Below, in pieces: positions 16,300 through 24,307 of a DNA stretch of 33,256 nucleotides. Below the pieces are notes generated by a model that saw nothing but the letters and a program-made list of their open reading frames with translations, ran no database searches and had not been told where the DNA came from. The translations under genes and the position numbers were made by a program. Positions within the stretch are counted from its first letter, which is position 1, and every line of letters begins with the position of its first letter. Source of the stretch: Marinosulfonomonas sp. (lineage in GTDB: Bacteria; Pseudomonadota; Alphaproteobacteria; Rhodobacterales; Rhodobacteraceae); assembly GCA_019090885.1 (NCBI GenBank), contig JAHRVC010000133.1:1-33256 (forward strand), given 5' to 3'.

Positions 16300-16621
16300 C
16301 AGTGGTTATTCATTTCGGTTCCAACGCAGTGGGAAACATTTTTCTAGCTGCGGGCGAAAAGTGTCCGCAATCGCCGGACAGTAATAAAATGACGGGCGAT
16401 TGCACATAGCTTACCCAAAATAAACTCAGCTTTTTGCAGCCTGATTTAGTTTTGAGATTCGGAACTGCAAATCAAGACCCGAAAAATTCTCGGCTAAGGC
16501 AGCGACAACTTTGCAAGCGGCACCTTGCAAAAAATCTCCTATATTGCGACAATACCATCAACACCTGAGCGCAATTTTATGCGGTTGAACGGTGACGGTC
16601 ACCCGAAGGATCAAATAAGTA
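16300..16621. promoter_or_regulatory. Non-coding region between the divergent MFS and unknown membrane-protein genes
   Basis: About 320 bases with no credible gene. It contains three notable inverted repeats: TGTCCG (16362-16367) with CGGACA (16375-16380); GCAATCGCC (16367-16375) with GGCGATTGC (16395-16403); and TTTGCAAG (16510-16517) with CTTGCAAA (16524-16531). The right arm of the last overlaps a possible plus-strand promoter (TTGCAA at 16526-16531, then GACAAT at 16548-16553, a 16-base spacer). The region presumably carries the promoters of both flanking genes; a short leader RNA is possible but unproven. Confidence 0.4.
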
Positions 16622-18088
16622 GTGCAGGCGCCCGACCCCAGCCCAAATTCCGCGCAAGTCGCGTTGAGCGCACCCCAACAGCAAACCAGGCCCAAAGGAA
16701 ATGTTGTGGTCGGCGTGCTTTTGTTAACACTGATGACCTTTCAAGGTTTAAGCGGCTGGTTCGGGCTTGAATGGGTTCAACTGCCAAGTGTCGGCATTCT
16801 TCTAACGATCGTCATCTACACGCTAATCAAGGGAAACAAGACGGCGCGGGTCTTTATCTTGATTGCCGCATTTTGCGGTATTCTGGCAGTTTTTCTACTT
16901 GATGCACCTCTGCCAACAATCTGGGACGGGATAAAGCGCGCCTTGTTTTTTCAGGCATTTCTGACGGCGCTGTTCACGTTGCAAGAAGCCGCGCTGCGTT
17001 CAAAAATGCTGCACAACATTGGGCACTTTCTGATCAATCAACCGGTTCGCCGACGCTCGTTCCTATTGGTCATCGGAACCAATGTGATGGCGTTGATGAT
17101 GAATATCGGTGCGCTTGTAATGATTGGGTCAATTGCCAAAGCAAGCGAAGCGACCGGGCAAACAAATATAAAATCCGACTCGCTTGAAAAAAGGCAACTG
17201 CCACTGGCAGCGTTACGGGGGTTTCCACCGTCATCAGTTTGGTCCCCGCTTGCGCTTCCGCCGGTATTTCTAGCGACATTCTACCCCGACGTAGAGCTTT
17301 CGACAGTTATGCTTTACGGCGCAGGGATGTCGGTGCTGCTTTTGTTACTTAGCTTTTTAGTAATCTCCATCGAAGTCTGGATGGCGACCAGATCAGGGAA
17401 AGTTATAGAACCCGATTATGCTGCCCGAACCCGGTTTCCGACCGAAAGCGTGTCGATGCTCGCAGGAACGCTGGTTATGATCTTTGGGTCCATCGTGTTC
17501 TTTTCTAACTTGCTGGATATCAGCGTGGCTATTTCGGTGATCTTGATCATTCCGGCCACGTCGATCATTTGGCTTTTGCTGATGTGCCGGTTCAACTTGA
17601 AAAAGTTTGTGCAAGATCCGGCGCGCAACATGATCTGTTTTCGGTTGCCACAGCAGGTATCTGAAACCAGCGTCATCGTATCGGCGGCCTTCATGGGGCC
17701 AATCCTGTTGGAAATTCTGCCTGTGGAAATATTGGCAAATTACATCATTGCCAATTCCATTGCGCCGGCGTTTTTTGCAGCCGTTGTATTCTTTGGAATG
17801 ATCGGGATGGCGATGGTGGGCGTCAATTCTGTGCTGTCCACAACGATCGCGCTTGCCGTTGCGGGCAACCCGCTGGCATTTGGATTAGAGCCTATTGCCT
17901 TGATCCTTGTGATCCTCACCGCCTGGGCACTGGCCTCGCAGTTAACACCTTTTTCGACCACAGCCATTATGGTTTCCAGAATATTCGATGTCGCCCCGGC
18001 CAAACTGGTCTTTCAATGGAACGGATTGTTGTGGACGCTGACGATGCTGATCGCGGCGGTTGTTTTTATTGTTTGGGGAATGTGGTGA
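16622..18088 (+). CDS. Polytopic membrane protein, possible ion-transporter-superfamily permease
   Basis: A 488-residue membrane protein I do not recognise by name. A hydrophilic N-terminus of about 26 residues is followed by roughly a dozen hydrophobic segments. The general plan, with two similar halves and conserved loops such as NVMALMMNIGALVMIGSIAKA, LRGFPPSSVWSPLALPP in the first half and GVNSVLSTTIALAVAGNP and SQLTPFSTTAIMVSRIFD in the second, recalls transporters of the ion-transporter (DASS/ArsB/CitM) superfamily, so a carboxylate or anion carrier is a reasonable guess. The start is GTG at 16622, the first start after an in-frame stop; AAGGA lies 11 bases before it, slightly far. The gene stands alone between divergent and convergent neighbours. 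Confidence 0.75.
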   Translation: MQAPDPSPNSAQVALSAPQQQTRPKGNVVVGVLLLTLMTFQGLSGWFGLEWVQLPSVGILLTIVIYTLIKGNKTARVFILIAAFCGILAVFLLDAPLPTIWDGIKRALFFQAFLTALFTLQEAALRSKMLHNIGHFLINQPVRRRSFLLVIGTNVMALMMNIGALVMIGSIAKASEATGQTNIKSDSLEKRQLPLAALRGFPPSSVWSPLALPPVFLATFYPDVELSTVMLYGAGMSVLLLLLSFLVISIEVWMATRSGKVIEPDYAARTRFPTESVSMLAGTLVMIFGSIVFFSNLLDISVAISVILIIPATSIIWLLLMCRFNLKKFVQDPARNMICFRLPQQVSETSVIVSAAFMGPILLEILPVEILANYIIANSIAPAFFAAVVFFGMIGMAMVGVNSVLSTTIALAVAGNPLAFGLEPIALILVILTAWALASQLTPFSTTAIMVSRIFDVAPAKLVFQWNGLLWTLTMLIAAVVFIVWGMW

Positions 18089-18098
18089 CCTTGCCCGG

Positions 18099-18938
18099 TC
18101 ATTTCACCTGACCCAGCGACAGACCGCGCGCAATATGGCGACGCACCAAAATTATCATCGCGATGCCGGGGATCAATGTCAGAACACTGGCCGCTGACAA
18201 CAAGCCGATATGCCCGCCACCCAAAACGCTGCCTGCCCGCCCCATCACGGCACCGATGGGTTTGGCGTTAACCGTTGTCAGCCCGTTTGCCAGCAACAGT
18301 TCTATCCACGAGAACATGAAGCAGAAAAACGCTGTGACACCAATTCCGGGCGCGATCTGCGGTAGCAGTATTTTCAGGAAATACGCCGGGCGGGAATAGC
18401 CGTCGACCTGCGCAATCTCGTCCATTTCGCGCGGGACCGACGATATGAAACCTTCCAGTATCCAGACCGAAATAGGCACGTTGAAAAGGCAATGCGCCAC
18501 GGCCACGGCGATATAGGTATCAATCAGGTTGAGCGATGAAAATACCTGCACGAACGGCACCAACAGCACCGCCGGGGGAGTCATTCGGCTTGCCAGAAAC
18601 CAAAAGAACATGTGCCGGTCGCCAACAAAATGATAACGCGAAAATGCAAACGCCGCCGGGATCGCCACCGTGACCGAGATAACCACATTCAGCAGCACAT
18701 AAATGGCCGCATTCAGATAGCTCAGATACCAACTGGGGTCAGAGAATATGACCATGTAGTTGCCCAGTGTCGGCGCATCAGGAAGCAAGGACATCGTGCC
18801 TAAAATTTCCTGCTGAGACTTAAAGCTCATATTGATCAGCCAATAGATCGGGATCATCAGGAAAATGATGTAAAATACCGGCACAAGCGAGGCGCGGTGT
18901 TTTCCGGGGATGGCTATATTGCGCATATCCTTACCCAT
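18099..18938 (-). CDS. Carbohydrate ABC transporter permease, MalG type (second GlpQ-like copy)
   Basis: A 279-residue inner-membrane permease with six membrane segments, last gene of the glycerol operon. It closely resembles GlpQ encoded at 21577-22374: shared stretches include LMIPIYWL/LMLPIYWL, VAHCLFN/LAHCLFN, VWILEGF, FFCFMFSW and AKPI.AVM. The EAA loop has the usual form (MDEIAQVDGYSRPAYFLKILLPQIAPGIG). The ATG at 18938 overlaps the end of the preceding permease by eight bases; an ATG at 18926 is an alternative. No second ATPase or binding protein is nearby, so this permease probably uses the GlpS/GlpT ATPases. Substrate could be glycerol or a related polyol. Confidence 0.9.
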   Translation of the reverse strand: MGKDMRNIAIPGKHRASLVPVFYIIFLMIPIYWLINMSFKSQQEILGTMSLLPDAPTLGNYMVIFSDPSWYLSYLNAAIYVLLNVVISVTVAIPAAFAFSRYHFVGDRHMFFWFLASRMTPPAVLLVPFVQVFSSLNLIDTYIAVAVAHCLFNVPISVWILEGFISSVPREMDEIAQVDGYSRPAYFLKILLPQIAPGIGVTAFFCFMFSWIELLLANGLTTVNAKPIGAVMGRAGSVLGGGHIGLLSAASVLTLIPGIAMIILVRRHIARGLSLGQVK

Positions 18939-19788
18939 TCCGCCGCATCATAATGTTGAACAGCGACCAGCAAACCAACAGGATGATCAGGAAATAGATG
19001 ATCGACATCGCCCCGGCTTCACCCAGATCAAACTGGATCGAGGCCGTCTGAACAAGGTCGAGCGACAGGAACGTCGTCGATTTTGCCGGGCCACCACGGG
19101 TAAGCAAAAAAGGCTCGGTGTAGATCATGAAACTGTCCATGAAACGCAGCAATACGGCGATCAGCAGGACGTGTTTGATCTTCGGGATCTGGATATAACG
19201 AAACACCGCCCAACCGCTGGCACCGTCAACTTCGGCGGCCTGATAATAGGCAAAGGGAATGGATTGCAGCCCCGCATAGCACAACAGCGCGATCAGGCTG
19301 GTCCAATGCCAGACGTCCATAAGCACGATCGTCGCCCAAGCAACAAACACATTGTCCAGATCGTAATTCAAACCAAGCCCGGCAAATGTCGCGCCCAGCA
19401 GCCCTGCGTCCACATCGACCAGCACTTTCCACACGAAGCCGACGACCAGCCACGGGGTTAGCAGCGGAATGGCCATCAGAACGATGTAGATGTTGGACAT
19501 CATTCCTTTGTCGGGCATGCGGGTGGCTACAAAAAGGCCCAAGGGAACCTCGATGCACAGCACAATTGCCGAGAACGCGAGGCTGCGGAAAAGCGAGGCC
19601 TGAAAATCCGGCGATCGCAAAACTTCCTGAAACCACCGGGTGCCGACCCAAACGAACCGATCGCCAGCGAACACGTCTTGCACTGAGTAATTCACAACCG
19701 CAGCCATCGGCAGAGCAGCAGCAATCAGCACCATGATCAGTGCCGGTATGACCAGAAACCACGCCTTGTTGCTGGTTTTCTTTTCCAT
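18931..19788 (-). CDS. Carbohydrate ABC transporter permease, MalF type (second GlpP-like copy)
   Basis: A 285-residue permease with six membrane segments that is a close relative of GlpP at 22371-23231: both have VVNYSVQ near the N-terminus, MDVWHWTSL, an EAA loop with YYQAA..DGAS.WAVFR.IQ.PK, and IAVLLRFMDSF.IYTEPF. It starts 16 bases after the glpK stop with a G-rich GGGGGGA ribosome binding site, so it is transcribed with glpK. Together with the following MalG-type permease it forms a second membrane pair in the glycerol locus. It is intact, with no sign of decay. Confidence 0.9.
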   Translation of the reverse strand: MEKKTSNKAWFLVIPALIMVLIAAALPMAAVVNYSVQDVFAGDRFVWVGTRWFQEVLRSPDFQASLFRSLAFSAIVLCIEVPLGLFVATRMPDKGMMSNIYIVLMAIPLLTPWLVVGFVWKVLVDVDAGLLGATFAGLGLNYDLDNVFVAWATIVLMDVWHWTSLIALLCYAGLQSIPFAYYQAAEVDGASGWAVFRYIQIPKIKHVLLIAVLLRFMDSFMIYTEPFLLTRGGPAKSTTFLSLDLVQTASIQFDLGEAGAMSIIYFLIILLVCWSLFNIMMRRNG

Positions 19789-19804
19789 CGTCCCCCCGGG
19801 GGCT

Positions 19805-21298
19805 TCACGCCATTATTGTGGCCGCCACCGCTCGTTTCCAAGCATCGTATTTTTTGTCCCGCGTGGCTGCATCCAGTGCGGGTTCAAACCGGCGATCAAG
19901 CGCCCAGCTTTTTGAAAATTCTTCCTGACCCGGATAAAACCCGGCCTGCATTCCAGCCAGCCATCCGGCCCCCAATGCGGTGGTTTCCAGCACCTTGGGC
20001 CGGTCCACCGGGCCGCCGATAATGTCGGCAAGGAATTGCATCGTCCAGTCGCTGCCGCTCATCCCGCCGTCGACCCGTAAAACGGGTGCGTCGCCCAAAA
20101 CCTCCCAATCGGCATACATAGCCTCGAGCAGGTCACGGGTTTGGAACCCCACACTTTCAAGGGCCGCGGCCGCCATTTCGGCCCGCCCGGAATTTCTTGT
20201 CAGACCAAAGACAGCGCCCCGACAATCCGCATTCCAATAGGGCGCACCCAACCCGGTAAAAGCCGGGACAATGATAACGTTTTCGGACGGGTTTGAATCC
20301 TGCGCAAGCGCCTGTGTCTCGGATGCCCGGCCTATGATTTGCAGCCCGTCGCGCAACCATTGCACCACCGCGCCGGCCACGAAGATCGAGCCTTCCAGTG
20401 CATAGGTCGGTTTGCCGTCCAACTGGTAGGCGATTGTGCCCAGCAGGCGGTTCTTGCTTTTTACCAGCCGCTCACCGGTGTTGAGCAGCGCAAAGCACCC
20501 GGTGCCATAAGTGGATTTCAACATGCCGGGCTTGAAACACGCCTGCCCTACAGTGGCAGCCTGTTGGTCACCTGCCACGCCTAAAATCGGAATCTCGCGG
20601 CCAAACAAATCGGTCGATGTCTTGCCAAAATCCGCTGCGCAATCGAGCACCTTGGGCAGCATCGCTTTGGGTATGTTCAAAAGCGCCAGCAGTTCATCAT
20701 CCCAGACCCCGTCGCGGATATTGTAGAGCAGCGTTCTGGCCGCATTGGTCGCATCCGTCACATGCGACGCGCCGTCGGTCAGCCGCCAGATCAGAAAACT
20801 GTCGATGGTGCCAAACAGCAGTTCACCCGCGTCCGCCTTGGCGCGTGCCCCGTCCACATTGTCCAATATCCAGGCAAGCTTTGTTCCCGAAAAATATGGA
20901 TCCAGCAGCAGACCAGTTTTTTCTGTGACCATTCCCTCATGACCGGCATCTTTCAGGCGCGCACATAAATCCGCCGTGCGCCGATCCTGCCAGACAATGG
21001 CATTGTGAACTGGCTTGCCTGTTGCCCGGTCCCAAACCACCACAGTTTCACGTTGATTGGTGATGCCGATGGCGACAATCTCGGCCGCATTTGCATCGGC
21101 CTTTTTGATCGCTTCGTGGCAAACTGCTGCGGTCGAGGCCCAAATGTCTTCCGGGTCATGTTCGACCCAGCCGGACGCCGGAAAATGTTGCTGAAACTCC
21201 TGCTGCCCGGTGGAAACCGGTGACAGGTTCTTATCAAACAGGATCGCCCGACTGGAGGTCGTGCCCTGATCAATCGCCAGAATATATTTACCGGTCAT
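19805..21298 (-). CDS. glpK: Glycerol kinase
   Basis: A 497-residue FGGY-family kinase that phosphorylates glycerol with ATP in the cytoplasm, trapping it as glycerol-3-phosphate. Visible motifs: [13 protein letters not shown] (phosphate loop 1) at residues 8-20, [13 protein letters not shown], the FGGY-type segments [13 protein letters not shown] and [18 protein letters not shown], and the C-terminal [22 protein letters not shown] and [18 protein letters not shown]. Length matches E. coli GlpK (about 500). The ATG follows the stop of the DUF2160 gene with no gap. The glycerol importer lies upstream, GlpD is encoded divergently nearby, and an extra permease pair follows. Confidence 0.97.
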   Translation of the reverse strand: MTGKYILAIDQGTTSSRAILFDKNLSPVSTGQQEFQQHFPASGWVEHDPEDIWASTAAVCHEAIKKADANAAEIVAIGITNQRETVVVWDRATGKPVHNAIVWQDRRTADLCARLKDAGHEGMVTEKTGLLLDPYFSGTKLAWILDNVDGARAKADAGELLFGTIDSFLIWRLTDGASHVTDATNAARTLLYNIRDGVWDDELLALLNIPKAMLPKVLDCAADFGKTSTDLFGREIPILGVAGDQQAATVGQACFKPGMLKSTYGTGCFALLNTGERLVKSKNRLLGTIAYQLDGKPTYALEGSIFVAGAVVQWLRDGLQIIGRASETQALAQDSNPSENVIIVPAFTGLGAPYWNADCRGAVFGLTRNSGRAEMAAAALESVGFQTRDLLEAMYADWEVLGDAPVLRVDGGMSGSDWTMQFLADIIGGPVDRPKVLETTALGAGWLAGMQAGFYPGQEEFSKSWALDRRFEPALDAATRDKKYDAWKRAVAATIMA

Positions 21299-21577
21299 TC
21301 AGACTTTCCAAAAACAGAACCCGCCCCAAAGGATCGCGATTCCAAGGGGCACCCATAGCGGCGTCCCAAAGATACCCAGCCAAGCCAGAAAAATATAGGC
21401 CGATCCAAGAAGCGTTATGAACAGCCGATCGCCACGCGTGGTTGTCAGGCCCAAAATTCCATCCCGCTCGTTACCACCGGGGTTGCGCACCTCGAGCACC
21501 GCCATCAGCGCGATGGCACTAAAAATTCCGATAAAGACAAAGGCTGTGGGCCAGGTCCATGCCATCCAGCTCAGCAT
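21299..21577 (-). CDS. Small membrane protein of the glycerol ABC transporter operon (DUF2160)
   Basis: About 92 residues with three hydrophobic segments: WMAWTWPTAFVFIGIFSAIALMAVLEV, then RLFITLLGSAYIFLAWLGIFG and LWVPLGIAILWGGFCFWKV. It matches the DUF2160 family, which occurs in glycerol ABC transporter operons (I believe named GlpU in Rhizobium). The function is not established; a role in assembling or regulating the GlpP/GlpQ complex is inference from conserved position. The ATG at 21577 overlaps the GlpQ stop by one base; a GTG at 21580 would add one residue and give a four-base overlap. glpK follows directly. Confidence 0.88.
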   Translation of the reverse strand: MLSWMAWTWPTAFVFIGIFSAIALMAVLEVRNPGGNERDGILGLTTTRGDRLFITLLGSAYIFLAWLGIFGTPLWVPLGIAILWGGFCFWKV

Positions 21578-22374
21578 CACACTCTCCCAAGGGCAAAGCC
21601 CTTTGCTATGTAGTTTCGCACGAAATAAATCACGATTGCACCGGGGATGATCGTCAGCACACCGGCGGCGGCCAGCAGGCCCAGTTCAAATCCGGCGCTA
21701 GAGGACGTCTTGGTCATGACTGCCGCAATCGGCTTGGCGGCAACCGCCGTCAGGGTTTTGGCAAGCAGCAGTTCGACCCACGAAAACATGAAACAAAAGA
21801 AGGCCGCAACACCGATGCCTGCTTTGATCGTCGGTACGAAAATTTTGATGAAAAAAGCAGGGAACGAATAGCCGTCCACATAGGCCGTCTCATCCAGTTC
21901 TTTGGGAACACCGGACATGAAACCTTCAAGGATCCAGACGGCAAGGGGAATGTTGAACAGGCAATGGGCCAAGGCCACGGCCAGATAGGTGTCAAATATC
22001 CCGACCGACGAATAGAGCTGAAAAAACGGTAAGGCAAAGACTGCCGCCGGGGCCATTCGGTTGGTCAGCAACCAAAAGAACAAGTGCTTGTCACCAAGAA
22101 AGGTATATCTGGAAAATGCGTATGCCGCCGGCAAAGCGGCAGCCAGCGAGATCACCGTGTTCAGCGACACATAGGCGATCGAATTGATATAGCCCCAGTA
22201 CCAGCTTGGGTCGGTGAATATTGTTCGATAGCTTTCAAGGGTCCATTTCTGCGGGAACAGTGAAAACCCGCCAAGGATTTCGTTCGTGGTTTTCAGGCTC
22301 ATCGCCACCAGCCAATAGATCGGCAGCATCAGAAACAAGATATAAATTATAGGGACCAGCGCGCGCAGCTTCAT
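21577..22374 (-). CDS. glpQ: Glycerol ABC transporter permease, MalG type
   Basis: A 265-residue inner-membrane permease with six membrane segments. The EAA loop, ELDETAYVDGYSFPAFFIKIFVPTIKAGIG, is canonical for the MalG side. It belongs to the GlpSTPQV glycerol uptake system known from rhizobia; the assignment comes from its place between GlpP and the DUF2160/glpK genes. The start overlaps the GlpP stop by four bases. It has a close second copy at 18099-18938. The name glpQ here is the ABC permease name, not the E. coli glycerophosphodiesterase. Confidence 0.92.
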   Translation of the reverse strand: MKLRALVPIIYILFLMLPIYWLVAMSLKTTNEILGGFSLFPQKWTLESYRTIFTDPSWYWGYINSIAYVSLNTVISLAAALPAAYAFSRYTFLGDKHLFFWLLTNRMAPAAVFALPFFQLYSSVGIFDTYLAVALAHCLFNIPLAVWILEGFMSGVPKELDETAYVDGYSFPAFFIKIFVPTIKAGIGVAAFFCFMFSWVELLLAKTLTAVAAKPIAAVMTKTSSSAGFELGLLAAAGVLTIIPGAIVIYFVRNYIAKGFALGRV

Positions 22375-23231
22375 TCTTCATCCCTCATCATGATCGTGTA
22401 GAACAGCCAGGACACCAGCAGCGTCACAGCAAAATAAATCAGCGACATCGCCGCAGCAGGGCCAAGGTCAAACTGGCCAAGCGCCGTTTTCACCAGATCG
22501 ATTGACAGCAGAGTTGTGGAATTACCCGGCCCGCCACCGGTCAGCACGAACGGCTCTGTGTAAATGTTAAAGCTGTCCATAAAGCGCAGCAGCACCGCAA
22601 TTGTCAGCACCCGTTTCATCTTGGGCAACTGGATATGCCGGAACACCGCCCAGGACGATGCGCCGTCGATTTTCGCCGCCTGATAGTAGGCGTCGGGAAT
22701 TGAAATGATGCCTGCGTAGGCCAGCAAAACCACCAGCGACGTCCAGTGCCACACGTCCATCGTGATGATTGTCGCCCAGGCGGCAAAGGGGCTTTGCGTC
22801 ATATCATAATCGATGCCCAGAACCGTATTTAGCGTATAGCCCGCCAGACCAATATCGGGCAGCGTGAAGATGTTCCACATCGCACCGACAACGTTCCACG
22901 GTATCAACAGCGGCAGCGCCATCAGCACCAGACAGACCGAAACCCAAGGCCCGCTGCGCGGCATAGCCAGCGCAATGGCCACACCAAGCGGAATTTCAAC
23001 CGCCAGAATTATACCGGTAAACATTGCCTGCCTGCCAAGCGCACCGTGGAACCTTTCCGAGCGTAAGACCTGTTCAAACCAATCCAACCCTTGCCAGAAA
23101 AACAGGTTATTCCCAAAGGTTTCCTGAACCGAGTAATTGACAACAGTCATCAGCGGGATCAGGGCGTTAAAGGCCACCAGAATCAAAACTGGAAGAACAA
23201 AAAGCCAGCCTTTTTGGTTTTGCGTTTTCAT
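22371..23231 (-). CDS. glpP: Glycerol ABC transporter permease, MalF type
   Basis: A 286-residue permease with six membrane segments from the ATG at 23231, which overlaps the GlpT stop as ATGA and gives MKTQNQKGWLFVLP; a longer reading from 23258 would overlap glpT by 31 bases and is less likely. The EAA loop is DAYYQAAKIDGASSWAVFRH. Conserved regions typical of MalF-type sugar permeases include LMALPLLIPWNVVGAMW and YTEPFVLTGGGPGNSTTLLS. It pairs with GlpQ to form the glycerol channel. A second copy lies at 18931-19788. Confidence 0.92.
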   Translation of the reverse strand: MKTQNQKGWLFVLPVLILVAFNALIPLMTVVNYSVQETFGNNLFFWQGLDWFEQVLRSERFHGALGRQAMFTGIILAVEIPLGVAIALAMPRSGPWVSVCLVLMALPLLIPWNVVGAMWNIFTLPDIGLAGYTLNTVLGIDYDMTQSPFAAWATIITMDVWHWTSLVVLLAYAGIISIPDAYYQAAKIDGASSWAVFRHIQLPKMKRVLTIAVLLRFMDSFNIYTEPFVLTGGGPGNSTTLLSIDLVKTALGQFDLGPAAAMSLIYFAVTLLVSWLFYTIMMRDEE

Positions 23232-24307
23232 GGCACGGCCCGATCTGTTGCGATCCATCCATCCGCGTAAACGCGGGTTTTGGCCGGATCAAACTTAAGG
23301 TGAATTTCCTGCCCCGGCTCAAAATTGTCCTTGTCGCTGACCGCGTTGACTTTGATGTCACCGACACGTGCCTCGACCACGGTGTGGCGCCCGATATTGG
23401 TCGCTTTGCGAACGGTTGCTTTTAACCCGGTGCTCGCAATCGAAACAAATTCCGGTCGCACCCCAATCTCGGTTTTGGCACCTGCTACATCGCCAATAGC
23501 ACCTTCAAGCGCAATTTTCTGACCGTCAAAATAGGCCGCGCCGTCCCGGACCTCGCAGGGCAGAACATTCATGCCCGGCGAGCCGATAAAATGGCCGACA
23601 AACGTATGCGCCGGACGCTCGAATAATTCCACCGGCGTGCCGATCTGCACGATCTCACCGTCTTGCATGACGACAACTTGATCGGCAAACGTCAGTGCCT
23701 CGGTCTGATCGTGAGTCACATAGATCATCGTGACGTTAACCTTTTGGTGTAGCTCTTTCAGCTTTGAGCGCAGCTTCCATTTCAACGCCGGATCAATCAC
23801 GGTCAGCGGCTCATCAAACATGATGACGTTCACATCGTCACGCACCAATCCACGGCCCATCGAAATCTTTTGCTTGTTGTCAGGCGTCAGGCCAGAGGCG
23901 CGCTGATCGAGCATATCATCAAGCTCCAGCATTTCTGCGATCTCTCTCACACGCTGATCAACACGGGCCTCTTCAACCCCGCGATTGCGCAAAGGAAACG
24001 CAAGATTATTATAGACCGTCATCGTGTCGTAGATCACCGGAAACTGGAAAATCTGCGCAATATTGCGTGCGTTCGGTTCAGTTTCAGTGACATCAGTGTC
24101 GTCAAACAGGATCTGCCCCTCGCTTGGCTGCAACAGGCCGGATATGATGTTAAGCAACGTGGACTTGCCGCAGCCCGACGGACCAAGCAGCGCATAGGCG
24201 CCCCCATCCTGCCATTCCAGATCAATCTCTTTAAGCGCGTAATCTTCCGGTTTTTTCGGATTTGGATAATAGCTGTGGCGCAGGTTCTTTAGCGTGACTT
24301 TTGCCAT
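23228..24307 (-). CDS. glpT: Glycerol ABC transporter ATP-binding protein GlpT (degenerate signature motif)
   Basis: A 359-residue MalK-type ATPase with a C-terminal OB-like (TOBE) regulatory region. Start at ATG 24307 gives MAKVTLKNLRHSYYPNP and overlaps the GlpS stop by one base; the open frame upstream to 24358 is not needed. Walker A GPSGCGKST at residues 42-50, Walker B VIMFDEP at 161-167 (Glu166) and switch His199 in YVTHDQ are intact. The signature is not: where LSGGQ is expected the protein has LTPDN (140-144, about 23876-23890), followed by KQKISMGRG, and the D-loop reads TVID. It probably works as a heterodimer with GlpS, whose signature is normal. Confidence 0.93.
   Translation of the reverse strand: MAKVTLKNLRHSYYPNPKKPEDYALKEIDLEWQDGGAYALLGPSGCGKSTLLNIISGLLQPSEGQILFDDTDVTETEPNARNIAQIFQFPVIYDTMTVYNNLAFPLRNRGVEEARVDQRVREIAEMLELDDMLDQRASGLTPDNKQKISMGRGLVRDDVNVIMFDEPLTVIDPALKWKLRSKLKELHQKVNVTMIYVTHDQTEALTFADQVVVMQDGEIVQIGTPVELFERPAHTFVGHFIGSPGMNVLPCEVRDGAAYFDGQKIALEGAIGDVAGAKTEIGVRPEFVSIASTGLKATVRKATNIGRHTVVEARVGDIKVNAVSDKDNFEPGQEIHLKFDPAKTRVYADGWIATDRAVP

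Noticed and set aside
16525-16770. A possible small gene of 81 codons upstream of the unknown membrane protein
   Set aside because: It overlaps the first 50 codons of the membrane protein in another frame, has no good ribosome binding site and its translation resembles nothing known. A leader peptide cannot be fully excluded.
18910-19461. A 183-codon open frame on the plus strand
   Set aside because: Antisense to the MalF/MalG-type permease pair; charged translation without domain features.
18099-19788. Second permease pair as a decaying duplicate (pseudogenes)
   Set aside because: Both frames are full length, keep the EAA loops and all membrane segments, and have usable ribosome binding sites or tight overlaps, so they look functional.
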